A stretch of DNA of 64,000 bases from an uncultured Pelagibacteraceae bacterium (GCA_902562205.1 CACESO010000006.1:1-64000), one strand, 5' to 3'; numbered from the stretch's first letter, positions 36,057-46,864 are shown. Made by a program: numbers and translations. Notes: generated from the sequence alone by a model not told the origin.

Positions 36057-37181
36057 TTAGTTTTTCCAAAAATTTTTAGCTTTTTCAAAGAATTTTTTAA
36101 TACTAGGGTTTGACTTTTCATTCTCAATTTGTCTGAATTTTTCTAGCAACTCTTTCTGCTCTTTATTTAAAGAGATTGGTACTTCAGTATTTAGTTGAAC
36201 ATAAAGATCACCATATCCACTCCCTCTTATGTATGGCATTCCTTTACCTTTAAGTCTAAGTTGTTTTCCACTTTGTGTCCCAGCTGGTATTTTTATTTTT
36301 GCTTTTCCACCATCAATAGTAGGGATTTCAATTGTTGAGCCTAAAGCTGCATCTGCGATTGATATAGGGCATTCAAAATATAAGTTTTCATCAGATCTTT
36401 TAAATAGATCGTGAGAATAAACATTTATGAATAAGTAGAGATCTCCGCTTCCTGCACCTCTAGCACCAGCTTCCCCTTTTCCAGCCAATCTTATTCTTGT
36501 ACCATCATCGACACCTTTTGGAATTGTAACAGATAATCTTTTTGATGCTTGTTTCTTTCCTTGACCACCACAACTAGTGCATGGATGAGTTATCATTTCT
36601 CCTGATCCTCCACATTGAGGACAAGTTTGTTGTACTGTAAAAAATCCTTGACTAGATCTTACTTGTCCATGTCCTCCACACATTGAGCATGTGCTTGGTC
36701 TATGACCTGGTTTAGAACCTGTCCCTTTACAGACTTCACATTTTTCAGATGTTGAAAACTTGATGTCTTGTTTTTTACCTGAATAAGCCTCATTTAAAGA
36801 GATAGACAAGTCATATCTTAGATCTGAGCCTCTATTGTTTGACTTTCTTGATCTTTTTCCACCACCAAAGCCTTCTCCAAAGAAATCTTCAAAAATATCT
36901 GAAAAGTGGCTAGAGAAATCGAAGTTACTAAATCCACCTCTTCCTCCTCCGCCATTTTCAAATGCGGCATGTCCAAAATTATCGTAGTTTTGTTTTCTCT
37001 CGGTATTAGATAAAACGTGATAGGCCTCTGATGCTTCTTTAAATTTTTCCTCTGAAGCTTTATCACCTTTATTTTTGTCTGGATGATATTTTACTGCAAG
37101 TTTTCTGTAAGCGGATTTTATTTGTTCAGGTGAGGCTGATTTATTTATACCCAAGACGTCGTAATAATCTCTTTTTGTCAT
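36057..37181 (-). CDS. dnaJ: Chaperone DnaJ
   Basis: Hsp40 co-chaperone of DnaK. The J domain opens the protein with YRKLAVKYHPDKNKG (HPD); a Gly/Phe-rich region with GGGGRGGFSNFDFSSHF follows; four zinc-binding CxxCxGxG repeats (CEVCKGTG, CSMCGGHG, CPQCGGSG, CTSCGGQG) and the C-terminal substrate domains complete it. 374 residues, full length. 26 bases after dnaK. Confidence 0.99.
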   Translation of the reverse strand: MTKRDYYDVLGINKSASPEQIKSAYRKLAVKYHPDKNKGDKASEEKFKEASEAYHVLSNTERKQNYDNFGHAAFENGGGGRGGFSNFDFSSHFSDIFEDFFGEGFGGGKRSRKSNNRGSDLRYDLSISLNEAYSGKKQDIKFSTSEKCEVCKGTGSKPGHRPSTCSMCGGHGQVRSSQGFFTVQQTCPQCGGSGEMITHPCTSCGGQGKKQASKRLSVTIPKGVDDGTRIRLAGKGEAGARGAGSGDLYLFINVYSHDLFKRSDENLYFECPISIADAALGSTIEIPTIDGGKAKIKIPAGTQSGKQLRLKGKGMPYIRGSGYGDLYVQLNTEVPISLNKEQKELLEKFRQIENEKSNPSIKKFFEKAKNFWKN

Positions 37182-37207
37182 AATAAATTAGACAAATAGT
37201 TGCTATC

Positions 37208-39130
37208 TTAGGCGCTTTTCTCTTTATTCTCGTCTTTTACTTCTTCAAAGTCTGCATCAACAACGTTGTCGTCTTTTTTTCCTTCTTGTTTTTGATCTTT
37301 AGCATTTTCAGCTGGTTTTGCACTTTGTTGAGATTTGTAAATAGCTTCTCCAAGTTTCATAGAAGCTTGTACTAAATCTTGTGTTTTCTTTTTAATTGCT
37401 TCAACATCAGTTCCTTTCAAAGCATTCCTTAAATCTGCAGCTGCGGTTTCAATAGCTTTTTTATCAGCTTCAGAAACTTTAGAACCATGTTCCTTTAAAT
37501 TTTTTTCTGTTGAGTGCACAAGAGTATCTGCTTGATTTCTTGCATCAACAGCCTCTCTTTTTTTCTTATCTTCTTCTTTATTTGCTTCAGCATCCTTTAC
37601 CATTTTGCTAATCTCTTCATCGCTTAAGCCTCCAGAAGCTTGAATTTGAATTTTTTGTTCTTTACCAGTTCCTTTATCTTTTGCTGAAACATTTACTATT
37701 CCATTTGCGTCAATATCGAAAGTTACTTCAATTTGCGGAACTCCTCTAGGCGCTGGAGCAATTCCAACCAACTCAAAGTTTCCTAAAATTTTATTATCAG
37801 AAGCCATTTCTCTTTCACCTTGAAGAACTCTTATTGATACAGCTGGTTGATTATCCTCAGCTGTAGAAAATACTTGGCTTTTCTTTGTAGGAATAGTTGT
37901 ATTCTTATCGATAAGTTTAGTTGATACACCACCTAAAGTTTCGATACCTAAAGAAAGAGGTGTTACATCTAATAACAATACATCTTTTACATCACCTTGA
38001 AGTACACCTGCTTGAATTGCAGCACCCATAGCAACAACTTCATCAGGGTTAACAGATTTATTCGGTTCTTTGCCAAAGAAGTTTTTAACTTCTTCAATTA
38101 TTTTTGGCATTCTTGTCATTCCTCCAACAAGAACTATTTCGTCGATTTCGCCTGCTGATAGACCAGCATCTTTAAGAGCAGTTTGGCATGGTGGCATTGT
38201 TCTTTTAATTAAATCTTCAACTAAAGCTTCAAGCTTAGCTCTTGTCATTTTTAAGTTTATGTGTTTTGGACCAGTTTTGTCAGCTGTAATAAAAGGAAGA
38301 TTTATTTCAGTTTGTGCTGCAGAAGACAATTCTATTTTAGCTTTTTCTGCAGCCTCTTTTAATCTTTGTAATGCAAGTTTGTCAGATTTTAAGTCAATTC
38401 CATTATCTTTTTTAAATTCAGAAAGCAAGTATTCTACAATAGTGTTATCGAAATCCTCTCCTCCTAAAAATGTATCACCATTCGTTGACTTAACTTCAAA
38501 TACTCCATCACCTAATTCTAGAATCGATACATCAAATGTTCCGCCACCAAGGTCGTAAACAGCAATTTTTTTGTTTGCTTTTTTATCTAGACCATATGCT
38601 AACGATGCAGCAGTTGGTTCATTAATAATTCTTAAAACTTCTAGACCTGCAATCTTTCCAGCATCTTTAGTAGCTTGTCTTTGAGCATCATTAAAATACG
38701 CTGGCACAGTAATTACCGCTTTTGTAACTTCTTGACCTAAATATTTTTCAGCAGTTTCTTTCATTTTTTGTAAAACAAACGCTGAAATTTGAGATGGTGA
38801 GTATTTTTTTCCTTTAGCTTCTATCCAAGCGTCACCTTTTTCTGAGTTAATTATCTTAAAAGGAGATGTTTCAATATCTTTTTTAACTGATGGGTCAGAA
38901 AAGTTTCTTCCAATTAATCTTTTAACAGCAAAAATTGTGTTTTCAGGGTTTGTAACAGCCTGTCTTTTTGCTGGTTGACCAATAAGCTTCTCATCATTTT
39001 CAGTAAAAGCTACTACCGAAGGAGTAGTTCTTGCTCCCTCTGCATTTTCTAAAACCTTTGCCTGTGTGCCTTCCATGATGGAGACACATGAATTTGTAGT
39101 TCCTAAATCTATTCCTATTACTTTGCTCAT
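37208..39130 (-). CDS. dnaK: Chaperone DnaK (Hsp70)
   Basis: ATP-dependent chaperone. [17 protein letters not shown] phosphate-1 loop, [17 protein letters not shown] phosphate-2, [12 protein letters not shown]; substrate-binding domain and helical lid; C-terminal tail [19 protein letters not shown] with the EEV motif. 640 residues. The ATPase region is visibly less AT-rich than neighbours, consistent with strong expression. Order grpE-dnaK-dnaJ. Confidence 0.99.
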   Translation of the reverse strand: MSKVIGIDLGTTNSCVSIMEGTQAKVLENAEGARTTPSVVAFTENDEKLIGQPAKRQAVTNPENTIFAVKRLIGRNFSDPSVKKDIETSPFKIINSEKGDAWIEAKGKKYSPSQISAFVLQKMKETAEKYLGQEVTKAVITVPAYFNDAQRQATKDAGKIAGLEVLRIINEPTAASLAYGLDKKANKKIAVYDLGGGTFDVSILELGDGVFEVKSTNGDTFLGGEDFDNTIVEYLLSEFKKDNGIDLKSDKLALQRLKEAAEKAKIELSSAAQTEINLPFITADKTGPKHINLKMTRAKLEALVEDLIKRTMPPCQTALKDAGLSAGEIDEIVLVGGMTRMPKIIEEVKNFFGKEPNKSVNPDEVVAMGAAIQAGVLQGDVKDVLLLDVTPLSLGIETLGGVSTKLIDKNTTIPTKKSQVFSTAEDNQPAVSIRVLQGEREMASDNKILGNFELVGIAPAPRGVPQIEVTFDIDANGIVNVSAKDKGTGKEQKIQIQASGGLSDEEISKMVKDAEANKEEDKKKREAVDARNQADTLVHSTEKNLKEHGSKVSEADKKAIETAAADLRNALKGTDVEAIKKKTQDLVQASMKLGEAIYKSQQSAKPAENAKDQKQEGKKDDNVVDADFEEVKDENKEKSA

Positions 39131-39188
39131 AATTTTTATATTTGAAACTCATATATGTGCTTTTTCTTAATCTACAAGTTCCTATATC

Positions 39189-39767
39189 TTATTTTTTTGG
39201 CTCTTTTTCCTCCGTTTTCTGTGGTTTTTTCGATACCCCAACTAATGATGGCCTTAAAAGTCTATCTTTTAACATAAATCCTTTTTGTATTTCCTGCACA
39301 ATTGTTCCAGGCTCTTTACTGTTGTCTTCAATCTCCATCATTGCTTGATGTTTATTTGGGTCAAGCTTCTCATTTATAGAAACTACGGGCAAAATATTAT
39401 TCTTCTTAAAAATTGTTAGTGTGTCATTTAAAATAATTTCTATGTGGTCCATAATTTTCTTCTTTGAATTTTCATCTAAGTTTTGATCATTATTTATCGA
39501 TTGTTTTGACCTTTCAAGATTGTCTAAAAGGTTCAATGCATCTCTCGCAAAAACCATCCCACCATAGTCAAATGCTTCATCTTTTTCTTTTTCAAATCGT
39601 CTACGTTGATTTTCTAATTCAGCAAATGATCTTGTTAGCTTATCTTCTAATTCAACTATTTTTTCTTCAGGACTTATTTTTTTTTCTTCTTCAGCCTTAT
39701 TATCCTCAGACTTATCTTTATTTAAATCTTCTTTGTTTTCTTCAATAGTGTTTTTTTCTTCAGGCAT
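39189..39767 (-). CDS. grpE: Nucleotide exchange factor GrpE
   Basis: Releases ADP from DnaK. 192 residues: an acidic coiled N-terminus, LTRSFAELENQRRRFEKEKDEA long helix, and the C-terminal beta domain ending EIQKGFMLKDRLLRPSLVGVSK, the family signature. First gene of the leftward chaperone operon; divergent from rdgB with a 36-base gap in which I see no CIRCE element and no hrcA gene is adjacent. Confidence 0.97.
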   Translation of the reverse strand: MPEEKNTIEENKEDLNKDKSEDNKAEEEKKISPEEKIVELEDKLTRSFAELENQRRRFEKEKDEAFDYGGMVFARDALNLLDNLERSKQSINNDQNLDENSKKKIMDHIEIILNDTLTIFKKNNILPVVSINEKLDPNKHQAMMEIEDNSKEPGTIVQEIQKGFMLKDRLLRPSLVGVSKKPQKTEEKEPKK

Positions 39768-39803
39768 TAAAGGTTATATGGTAAGAAATTTGGTATTTAC
39801 TAG

Positions 39804-40406
39804 ATGAAAAATAAAAAAATTTCTAAAATATTAATAGGCACTAATAATCGAGGAAAACTGAGAGAAATTGCTAATTTATTACCTAAAAAGGTAAAAGTTT
39901 TCTCAACTAAAGATTTTAATCTCAAAAGCCCAAATGAAACTGGCAAAACCTTCAAATCTAACGCGATAATTAAAGCAAAATATTTTTCAAAAAAAACAAA
40001 TCTAATATGTTTATCGGATGACTCGGGTTTAGAGATTGATGTTCTCAAAAACAAACCAGGAATTTATTCAGCTAGATGGGGAGGTAAAAAAAGTGACTTC
40101 AATAAAGCAATGCAAAGGGTCTACAAAGAATTGGATAAAAAAGATAAAGAATGGAGAACAAAAAAAGTTTCAGCAAGATTTATTTGTGCTCTAGTTATCT
40201 ATTGGCCAAATGCAAAAAAAATTTATTCTTTAGGTAAAGTAAGTGGAAAAATATCTAAAACCAAAAAAGGAAAAAATGGATTTGGATATGATCCAATTTT
40301 TATTCCAAATGGTCATAAAAAAACTTTTGCTGAGATGAGCAAAAGTTACAAATATAAGATTGACCATAGAGCAAAAGCCTTTAAAAAAATTAAAAGATTT
40401 TTTTAA
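39804..40406 (+). CDS. rdgB: dITP/XTP pyrophosphatase (HAM1/RdgB)
   Basis: Removes non-canonical purine nucleotides from the pool. ILIGTNNRGKLREIANLL start, CLSDDSGLEIDVLKNKPGIYSARW with the catalytic Asp, and GKNGFGYDPIFIPNGHKKTFAEM are all family motifs. 200 residues. The 3' end overlaps the convergent LpoA-like gene by 17 bases. Confidence 0.97.
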   Translation: MKNKKISKILIGTNNRGKLREIANLLPKKVKVFSTKDFNLKSPNETGKTFKSNAIIKAKYFSKKTNLICLSDDSGLEIDVLKNKPGIYSARWGGKKSDFNKAMQRVYKELDKKDKEWRTKKVSARFICALVIYWPNAKKIYSLGKVSGKISKTKKGKNGFGYDPIFIPNGHKKTFAEMSKSYKYKIDHRAKAFKKIKRFF

Positions 40407-41541
40407 ATTTATTGTTTTCCACTTTATAAAAATTTAAAACGTGTTTAATACGTTTATCCTCTATTTCAAACAAACCAATCTTGCCCTTGAAGGTATTTTT
40501 CTGATCAAACATTTTATTATTTAATTGGAAGTTATTTACTTTAGAAAGATAAAAAATTAATCCAACCATATCAAAACCCAATAAAGAGATTTGATTTGGC
40601 TCAGATGAATATTTCTTAAAATATTCCTGTTTGAACTCATCAAAATTTTTTTTATTTACTGAAGGAAAATAAAGATCCTGGGAACTATCTTCGTTAAGTA
40701 AAGACTCATCAAACCATTGGTTTAATGTAATGAAATATGTCTTTTTTGGTGTTACATCTGTATAAATTAAAGATGTTGTTATACTTTTAAGTGTTTCATC
40801 AAAGGCAGAAATTATCACAGAGTCGAAATTTACTTTTCCAAGAGTGTCCTTTTTTTCCAAATTTTCTATTATTTTTTCTTTATTGAACTCATCTGACTCT
40901 TCTACCCTTTTTATTTCGTCAGCTAAATTTTGCTTTCTCCTATCGTATTTGGTAATTTTCTCTATTCTCTTTGTTAACAAAGTTGGATCAGTTTCGTAAA
41001 AATATTTTTTCTTTAATTTTATATTAGTTGAAGATAGACCTTTTTCAATTTCATCTCTGAAACGATCCTCGGGAATTAAACAAATTGTTTTATCTAGTCC
41101 TTCTATTTTTTGAAATTTTTCAATCGCTTTAAGTTGCGATAATGCATTTACACCTACAGAAATAATATTGTTACCTTTTTTTTCAAGTTTATTTGTAAAA
41201 GATAAAAAAATCGCATCATTTAGTTTTGATAAGTTTTTAATATTTTTTTCAAAAATTGGACCTATAAAAATTCTTACACCATTATCGTAAAGTTCTTTAG
41301 CAGCTTTATAGTTTTGTTCAGGATTATCGAAGTTATTTTTTGGTAGAATCTCTAGTTTAGAACTGTCAATCTTATTCACCGCCATACTCACAGATCTTAA
41401 AACAGAGGTCCCAATATTCTTATTCTCACCACTCAAAGGTAATAATAATCCTATCTTTATTTTTTCTGAAGCTGATGTCCAAATAGAGCTTAAAATTAGA
41501 AAGGTTAAAACAGATATTAAAAAGTTAATTTTATTTTTCAT
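40390..41541 (-). CDS. Penicillin-binding protein activator (LpoA-like), periplasmic binding fold
   Basis: 383 residues with an N-terminal signal peptide (INFLISVLTFLILSSIWTSAS) and a type I periplasmic binding fold: IGLLLPLSGENKNIGTSVL, LYDNGVRIFIGPIFEKNIKNL, and KIGLFEIEDKRIKHVLNFYKV. No clear lipobox Cys is present. Divergent from rsmI (32 bases) and near a dolP-like gene, as in the E. coli lpoA-rsmI-dolP region, so a role in peptidoglycan synthase activation is inferred; an amino-acid binding protein is the alternative, but no transporter genes are nearby. Confidence 0.8.
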   Translation of the reverse strand: MKNKINFLISVLTFLILSSIWTSASEKIKIGLLLPLSGENKNIGTSVLRSVSMAVNKIDSSKLEILPKNNFDNPEQNYKAAKELYDNGVRIFIGPIFEKNIKNLSKLNDAIFLSFTNKLEKKGNNIISVGVNALSQLKAIEKFQKIEGLDKTICLIPEDRFRDEIEKGLSSTNIKLKKKYFYETDPTLLTKRIEKITKYDRRKQNLADEIKRVEESDEFNKEKIIENLEKKDTLGKVNFDSVIISAFDETLKSITTSLIYTDVTPKKTYFITLNQWFDESLLNEDSSQDLYFPSVNKKNFDEFKQEYFKKYSSEPNQISLLGFDMVGLIFYLSKVNNFQLNNKMFDQKNTFKGKIGLFEIEDKRIKHVLNFYKVENNKFKKIF

Positions 41542-41573
41542 TTCGTTACTAAATATTATATTCTTTTAAAACA

Positions 41574-42422
41574 ATGAAGTCTAAAACTCAAAAAATTAAG
41601 AAGGGACTTTACATAGTTTCCACACCCATTGGAAATTTAAAGGACATTACTTTTAGAGCAATAGATATACTTAAAAAATCAGATATTATTTTGTGTGAAG
41701 ATACAAGAAATTCAAAAAAACTACTTGCTCATTATGAGATTAAGTCAAAGTTGATATCGTATCATAAATTTAACGAGAGAAAAATTTCTGAACAAATAAT
41801 TTCTGAAATTCAAAAATATAAAATAATATCACTTATTTCAGATGCTGGTACTCCTGTTATTTCAGATCCAGGCAAAATACTGATTAAAGAATGTGTTTTA
41901 AAAAATATATCAATTGTTCCAATTCCGGGTGTTTCTTCTGTAACTGCTACGGCCTCCATAAGTGGTTTTTCAGAAAAATTTATTTTTTTTGGTTTTTTGT
42001 CTGAAAAATCGTCATCATTAAAAAAAGAACTTGAGATGTTAAGTAAAATTGATTGTTCGATAATTTTATTTTCATCTCCGAGAAAATTTCTTAAAAATTT
42101 AGAAAAATTTCAAGAATATTTTAATGGTAGAGAACTAGTAATTTGCAGAGAAATAACAAAATTACATGAAGAGTTTATTAGATTAAAAGTAAGTGATTTA
42201 AAAAAACTTGATTTAAATATCAAAGGTGAATTAACCGCCATTTTTTCCGAAAAGAAAAATACAATTAACAATTTTAATTATCTTACCGAATCTGATAAGA
42301 AAATAATTAATAAGATGTTATTCAAAAAAACAATCAAAGATATTGTATCTTATTTTAAAGATAGAAATATTCCTAAACGTGCAATTTATAATTATTGTCT
42401 CGAAAAAAAAAATGAAAATTAA
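41574..42422 (+). CDS. rsmI: 16S rRNA 2'-O-ribose C1402 methyltransferase
   Basis: SAM-dependent methylation of C1402 of 16S rRNA. LYIVSTPIGNLKDITFRAIDIL start, LCEDTRNSKKLLAHYEI, LISDAGTPVISDPG and PIPGVSSVTATASISGF are diagnostic of the tetrapyrrole-methylase-like fold. 282 residues. The following dolP-like gene starts 11 bases before its end. No yraN gene lies between, unlike in many Proteobacteria. Confidence 0.97.
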   Translation: MKSKTQKIKKGLYIVSTPIGNLKDITFRAIDILKKSDIILCEDTRNSKKLLAHYEIKSKLISYHKFNERKISEQIISEIQKYKIISLISDAGTPVISDPGKILIKECVLKNISIVPIPGVSSVTATASISGFSEKFIFFGFLSEKSSSLKKELEMLSKIDCSIILFSSPRKFLKNLEKFQEYFNGRELVICREITKLHEEFIRLKVSDLKKLDLNIKGELTAIFSEKKNTINNFNYLTESDKKIINKMLFKKTIKDIVSYFKDRNIPKRAIYNYCLEKKNEN

Positions 42423-42999
42423 GTTTTTATTTTTATTTCTAGTATTTTTAAACTCTTGTGTTGGAACAGGAACAAGCGGATTATTTGGGACTGGTGTATC
42501 AGTTGCAGTTGATCCAAGATCTATTGGAACCCAGATTGATGATACCTTAATGCAAAAAAATTTATCAACAAGACTTACCTTAGAGGACAAAAAATATTTC
42601 TTAGCGGTAAAATCAAAAGTTCTGGATGGTAGAATATTTATAACCGGCAAAGTTGATAATCCAGAGGATAAACTTAAAATTACTAAAATAGCTTGGGAAA
42701 CAGAGGGAGTAAGATCTGTAAGAAACGATATAAAAATTAAAGAGGAATTTAATTTTAAACAGTCGGCTAAGGATCTATTAATTACTTCTCAATTAAGAAC
42801 AGCTTTAATGTTTAATAATGAAATCAAATCAAGAAATTATCAAATAGATACTTATAAGAAACGTGTATATATTTATGGTATCGCAGAAAACCAGGATGAA
42901 CTCAAATTAGTAGTTGATGAAGCTAAATCGATTTTAGATGTTGAAAAAGTTATAGCAAGTATCCTTTTAATGGAAGACTTAAGAATTCAAAAGAATTAA
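42412..42999 (+). CDS. BON-domain outer-membrane lipoprotein (DolP/YraP-like)
   Basis: 195 residues. The track start at 42343 runs inside rsmI; the ATG at 42412 (MKIKFLFLFLVFLNSCVGTG) gives a lipoprotein signal with the lipobox Cys at residue 16. Two BON-type repeats follow: KYFLAVKSKVLDGRIFITGKVDNPEDKLKI...GVRSVRNDI and RNYQIDTYKKRVYIYGIAENQDELKLVV...VEKVIASI. In E. coli DolP supports outer-membrane integrity and BAM. Shares the TTAA stop tetramer with maeB. Confidence 0.88.
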   Translation: MKIKFLFLFLVFLNSCVGTGTSGLFGTGVSVAVDPRSIGTQIDDTLMQKNLSTRLTLEDKKYFLAVKSKVLDGRIFITGKVDNPEDKLKITKIAWETEGVRSVRNDIKIKEEFNFKQSAKDLLITSQLRTALMFNNEIKSRNYQIDTYKKRVYIYGIAENQDELKLVVDEAKSILDVEKVIASILLMEDLRIQKN

Positions 43000-45284
43000 T
43001 TTTTTTTGCTATAGTCAATTACACCAGCAGAGTATGCGGCAACAGAGGCTAAATTTAAAATTTCTGATGTTGAACTTCTGAGAGGAGCTATTTCAATTGC
43101 CTGACCTAATCCTATAAGAAGTGGACCAATTACTTTCGCTCTACTCATTGATTTCATTGTTTTAAATGATATTGCTGCACTGTGTTGACTTGGCATAATC
43201 AAAACATTGGCGTTACCAACTATCTCTGAGAATGGGTATAATTCTTTATAAGTTTCCTCTAAAGCGACATCGGGTTGCATTTCTCCATCAAATTTAAAAT
43301 CCACTTTTCTTTCTTTTAAAATTTGCACTGCATCACTTATTCGCTTTGTTCTATCTGTTACAGGCTGACCAAAAGTCGAATGAGATAAAAAAGCTACCTT
43401 AGGATCAAAACCAAATAATCTTACAACTCTTGCTGTTGAGATTGCCATTTCTGCTAATTGATTTGCATCTGGGTACTCAATTACAGATGTATCACAGACA
43501 AATATTGTTTTACCTCTGTTAATTATCATGTTGAGACCAAACATTATTTCACCCGGTCTTGGATCTACTACTTTTGTAACTTTTTCTAAGGATGAGGAAT
43601 AACGCCTTGTATTTCCAGTAACCATAGCATCAGCATCTCCACATGACACCATACAAGCCCCCCATATCACCCTGTCATTTCTGATAAGTTTATCACAATC
43701 TCTTTCTAATAAACCTTCTTTTCTTTGAAGTTTTTCAAATAAGAATTTAACATATCTTTCTCTTAATTTTTTATCTGTTGAGTTGATTATTTTAATATCT
43801 AGTTTTTCCTCATAACCAATTTCATATAACTTCTTTTTAACTATATCTTCTTTAGCAATCAAGATGGGCTCACCAAGTCCATTATTTTTAAATGCAATTG
43901 CTGCCTTCAAATTATTTTCATCTTCACCATCTGCGAACACCACTCTTTTCTGATTTTTTTTAATTTGGGAGTTTATTCCTTGAATTACCGCTACTGATGG
44001 GTCTAATCGGTTTTTTAGTTGTTCGGCATAAATATCAAAATCTTCAATATTTTTTCTTGCAACACCTGTTTTGATTGCTGCTTTTGCAACAGCAACTGGA
44101 ATAACACTTATTAATCTTGGATCAAAAGTTGATGGAATTATATATTCTCTTCCGTAATGTGGTCTATCCCCACCCATTGCTGCAACTACTTCATCAGGAA
44201 CTCTTTCTCTTGCCAAAGTAGCAATAGCTTTCACCGCAGCAACTTTCATTTCTTCATTTATTGTTTTAGCTCTTACATCAAGAGCTCCCCTAAAAATATA
44301 TGGAAAACCAATTAAATTATTAACTTGATTTGGATAGTCTGATCTTCCAGTTGCTATAATTGCATCTTCTCTAACATCTTCAACATCCTCAGGAATGATC
44401 TCTGGATCTGGGTTTGCACATGCGAATACAATTGGATTCTTAGACATTTTTTTAACCATTTCTTTTTTTAAGACCCCAGCTTGAGAAAGACCTAAGAATA
44501 CATCTGCCCCATTAATTGCATCATTTAAAGTTCTATTTTTTGTTTTGATAGCAAATTTCTTTTTCCATTCATTTAAATTATCCCTTTCAGAATGGATAAC
44601 ACCCTTTGAATCAAGCATTGTGATATTTTTATCTTTTACACCTGAATTTATAAAAAGATTTGCACAAGCCATTGCAGATGCACCGGCACCATTAATGACC
44701 ACTTTTACATCCTTAATATTTTTTTTTGCAATATCACAAGCATTAATAAGAGCCGCACTTGTAATTATAGCTGTACCATGCTGATCGTCATGAAATACAG
44801 GTATATCTAATAATTCTTTTAATTCGTTCTCTATTATAAAACACTCTGGTGCTTTTATATCTTCTAAATTAATTCCACCAAAGCTTTTTGAAATATTTTT
44901 TACAGAGTTAATAATTTCTTTTGTATCTGAAGAATCTATTTCAATGTCAATGGAATCTATGTCTGCAAATCTTTTAAATAAAACAGCCTTTCCTTCCATA
45001 ACTGGTTTTGATGCGACTGCTCCTAAATTTCCAAGACCTAAAATTGCTGAGCCATTACTTATTACAGCTACTAGATTACCTTTAGTAGTATAGTCATATG
45101 CGAGGTCTGGATTTTTTGAAATTGCTTTTACTGGTGCAGCAACTCCAGGTGAGTATGCCAAAGCCAAATCTCTTTTTGAAGTCATCGGTTTAGATGAAAT
45201 AATCTCAATCTTGCCAGATTTATTAGTATTATGAAAATCTAATGCTTCTTTATCCGAGTAATGTTCAATTTTATTTTTTTTCAT
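42996..45284 (-). CDS. maeB: NADP-dependent malic enzyme with phosphotransacetylase-like domain
   Basis: Oxidative decarboxylation of malate to pyruvate. Residues 1 to about 420 are the malic enzyme part (LALAYSPGVAAPVKAI, FHDDQHGTAIITSAALINA, NGAGASAMACANLF); residues about 430-762 are a phosphate acetyltransferase-like domain (VVFADGEDENNLKAAIAF, GLGQAIEIAPLRSSTSE) that serves regulation in this MaeB type. 762 residues, the normal two-domain length. Divergent from murJ by 50 bases. Confidence 0.98.
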   Translation of the reverse strand: MKKNKIEHYSDKEALDFHNTNKSGKIEIISSKPMTSKRDLALAYSPGVAAPVKAISKNPDLAYDYTTKGNLVAVISNGSAILGLGNLGAVASKPVMEGKAVLFKRFADIDSIDIEIDSSDTKEIINSVKNISKSFGGINLEDIKAPECFIIENELKELLDIPVFHDDQHGTAIITSAALINACDIAKKNIKDVKVVINGAGASAMACANLFINSGVKDKNITMLDSKGVIHSERDNLNEWKKKFAIKTKNRTLNDAINGADVFLGLSQAGVLKKEMVKKMSKNPIVFACANPDPEIIPEDVEDVREDAIIATGRSDYPNQVNNLIGFPYIFRGALDVRAKTINEEMKVAAVKAIATLARERVPDEVVAAMGGDRPHYGREYIIPSTFDPRLISVIPVAVAKAAIKTGVARKNIEDFDIYAEQLKNRLDPSVAVIQGINSQIKKNQKRVVFADGEDENNLKAAIAFKNNGLGEPILIAKEDIVKKKLYEIGYEEKLDIKIINSTDKKLRERYVKFLFEKLQRKEGLLERDCDKLIRNDRVIWGACMVSCGDADAMVTGNTRRYSSSLEKVTKVVDPRPGEIMFGLNMIINRGKTIFVCDTSVIEYPDANQLAEMAISTARVVRLFGFDPKVAFLSHSTFGQPVTDRTKRISDAVQILKERKVDFKFDGEMQPDVALEETYKELYPFSEIVGNANVLIMPSQHSAAISFKTMKSMSRAKVIGPLLIGLGQAIEIAPLRSSTSEILNLASVAAYSAGVIDYSKKN

Positions 45285-45334
45285 TTTGATTATTTATGTA
45301 TACAAATGAGCCAATAATAAGACTAATATGATTT

Positions 45335-46864
45335 ATGAATTTAATTAAGTCAACTGGGACTTTTAGTTTTTATACCATAATTAGTAGAATATCTGGTTAC
45401 GTTAGAGATATTCTTATTGCAATATTTCTTGGTTCTGGACCTGTCGCAGACGCTTTCTTTGTTGCATTTAGAATTCCAAATACCTTTAGGAGAATCTTTG
45501 GAGAAGGTTCCTTCAATGCAGCTTTTGTGCCAAGTTACACAAAAGGGTTAACAAAATCTAAAAAAAATTCTGAAAGCTTTGCAAATAAAGTTTTTAGTTT
45601 ATTAACTTTTTCACTGCTTGGACTTGTAATTCTCGTTGAGTTATTTATGCCTTTATTTGTATCACTTATAGCACCAGGTTTTAAATCAGATCCTGAAAAA
45701 TTTATTATAGCAACTGACTTAACAAGGATTACATTTCCTTTTATATTGTTTATAAGTTTAGCATCTTTTTTTTCAGCAATTTTAAACTCACATAATAAAT
45801 TTGCAGCTGCTTCAGCTGCACCAATAATATTAAATATAGTTTTAATAATTGTATTATTATGTGCTAAATACCTTGACGATCATCTTGTGATTTATATGTC
45901 CTATGGTGTATCAATAGCTGGACTCATTCAAATGATCTTCCTTATTTTAGTATTGAAAAAAACTTATAAGCCCCAATTTGAAATAAATTTAAGTATTGAT
46001 AATAAAACAAAAAGCTTTTTTAAAAAACTTTTACCAAGTATTTTTTCTTCAGGAGTAACTCAAATTAATATTTTGATTGGAACTATCATTGCCTCTTTTC
46101 AAGCCGGAGCTGTATCATATTTATATTATGCTGACCGAATTTATCAAATTAATCTTGCCATTGCAGGTATAGCAATTGGAACTGTCATACTTCCAAAACT
46201 ATCCTCTTATATTGCTCAAAAAAAATTAAAGGATATTGATTTGATACAAAACAAGTCATTAGAACTTTCACTTTTTTTAAGTCTTCCTGCGATGGCAGGT
46301 CTATTAATTGCTTCCGAAGAAATTGTTTCATCGTTATTTGGATACGGATCTTTTAATAAAGAAGGTGTTGAAAATTCTGCAAAAGCATTATTTTATTTTG
46401 CTTTAGGTTTGCCCGCATTTTCACTCATTAAAATTCTCTCAAATTTTGTTTTTGCTAGAGACAATACGAAGATACCGTTTTATTTCTCGTTAATATCAGT
46501 TATCATTAATGCTTCAATAAGTATTTATTACTTTAGAGATTTTGGCTTTATAATAATTCCAATTGCAACATCTATTTCATCCTGGATTAACGCTTTATTA
46601 TTATATTATTATTTAAATCATAAGAAATTTTTTAAAGTAAGTTTAAGTTTGATATTTCAATTTTTCAAAATAAGTTTTTCAGTTTTATTAATGGCTTTAT
46701 TCCTTTTCATCTCAATTAATTTTTTCAGTGCTCACTTAGAATATGATAGCAATTTTAAAGTTATTTATCTTCTTTTATTAATAATTTCATCAGCGATAAT
46801 TTATTTTGTAATATCCTTACTTACTAAAGCTTTCAAATTAAGTGATATTAAAATAAGATATTAA
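45335..46864 (+). CDS. murJ: Lipid II flippase MurJ (MviN)
   Basis: Translocates lipid II across the inner membrane for peptidoglycan synthesis. TFSFYTIISRISGYVRDILIAIFLGSGPVADAFFVAFRIPNTF is the family start with the essential Arg residues, followed by a MATE-like set of about 14 hydrophobic segments over 509 residues. One base separates its stop from the trpS start; murJ-trpS is a conserved alphaproteobacterial pair. Confidence 0.97.
   Translation: MNLIKSTGTFSFYTIISRISGYVRDILIAIFLGSGPVADAFFVAFRIPNTFRRIFGEGSFNAAFVPSYTKGLTKSKKNSESFANKVFSLLTFSLLGLVILVELFMPLFVSLIAPGFKSDPEKFIIATDLTRITFPFILFISLASFFSAILNSHNKFAAASAAPIILNIVLIIVLLCAKYLDDHLVIYMSYGVSIAGLIQMIFLILVLKKTYKPQFEINLSIDNKTKSFFKKLLPSIFSSGVTQINILIGTIIASFQAGAVSYLYYADRIYQINLAIAGIAIGTVILPKLSSYIAQKKLKDIDLIQNKSLELSLFLSLPAMAGLLIASEEIVSSLFGYGSFNKEGVENSAKALFYFALGLPAFSLIKILSNFVFARDNTKIPFYFSLISVIINASISIYYFRDFGFIIIPIATSISSWINALLLYYYLNHKKFFKVSLSLIFQFFKISFSVLLMALFLFISINFFSAHLEYDSNFKVIYLLLLIISSAIIYFVISLLTKAFKLSDIKIRY

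Noticed and set aside
36818-37066. 82-residue ORF inside dnaJ
   Set aside because: Alternative frame of dnaJ over the J and Gly-rich region; dnaJ motifs are intact.
39768-39803. CIRCE element or heat-shock promoter before grpE
   Set aside because: No TTAGCACTC-type inverted repeat; no convincing sigma-32 hexamers in the 36-base gap.
42343-42411. Longer start of the DolP-like gene
   Set aside because: The extension is the rsmI coding region in another frame and would destroy the lipoprotein signal peptide beginning at 42412.
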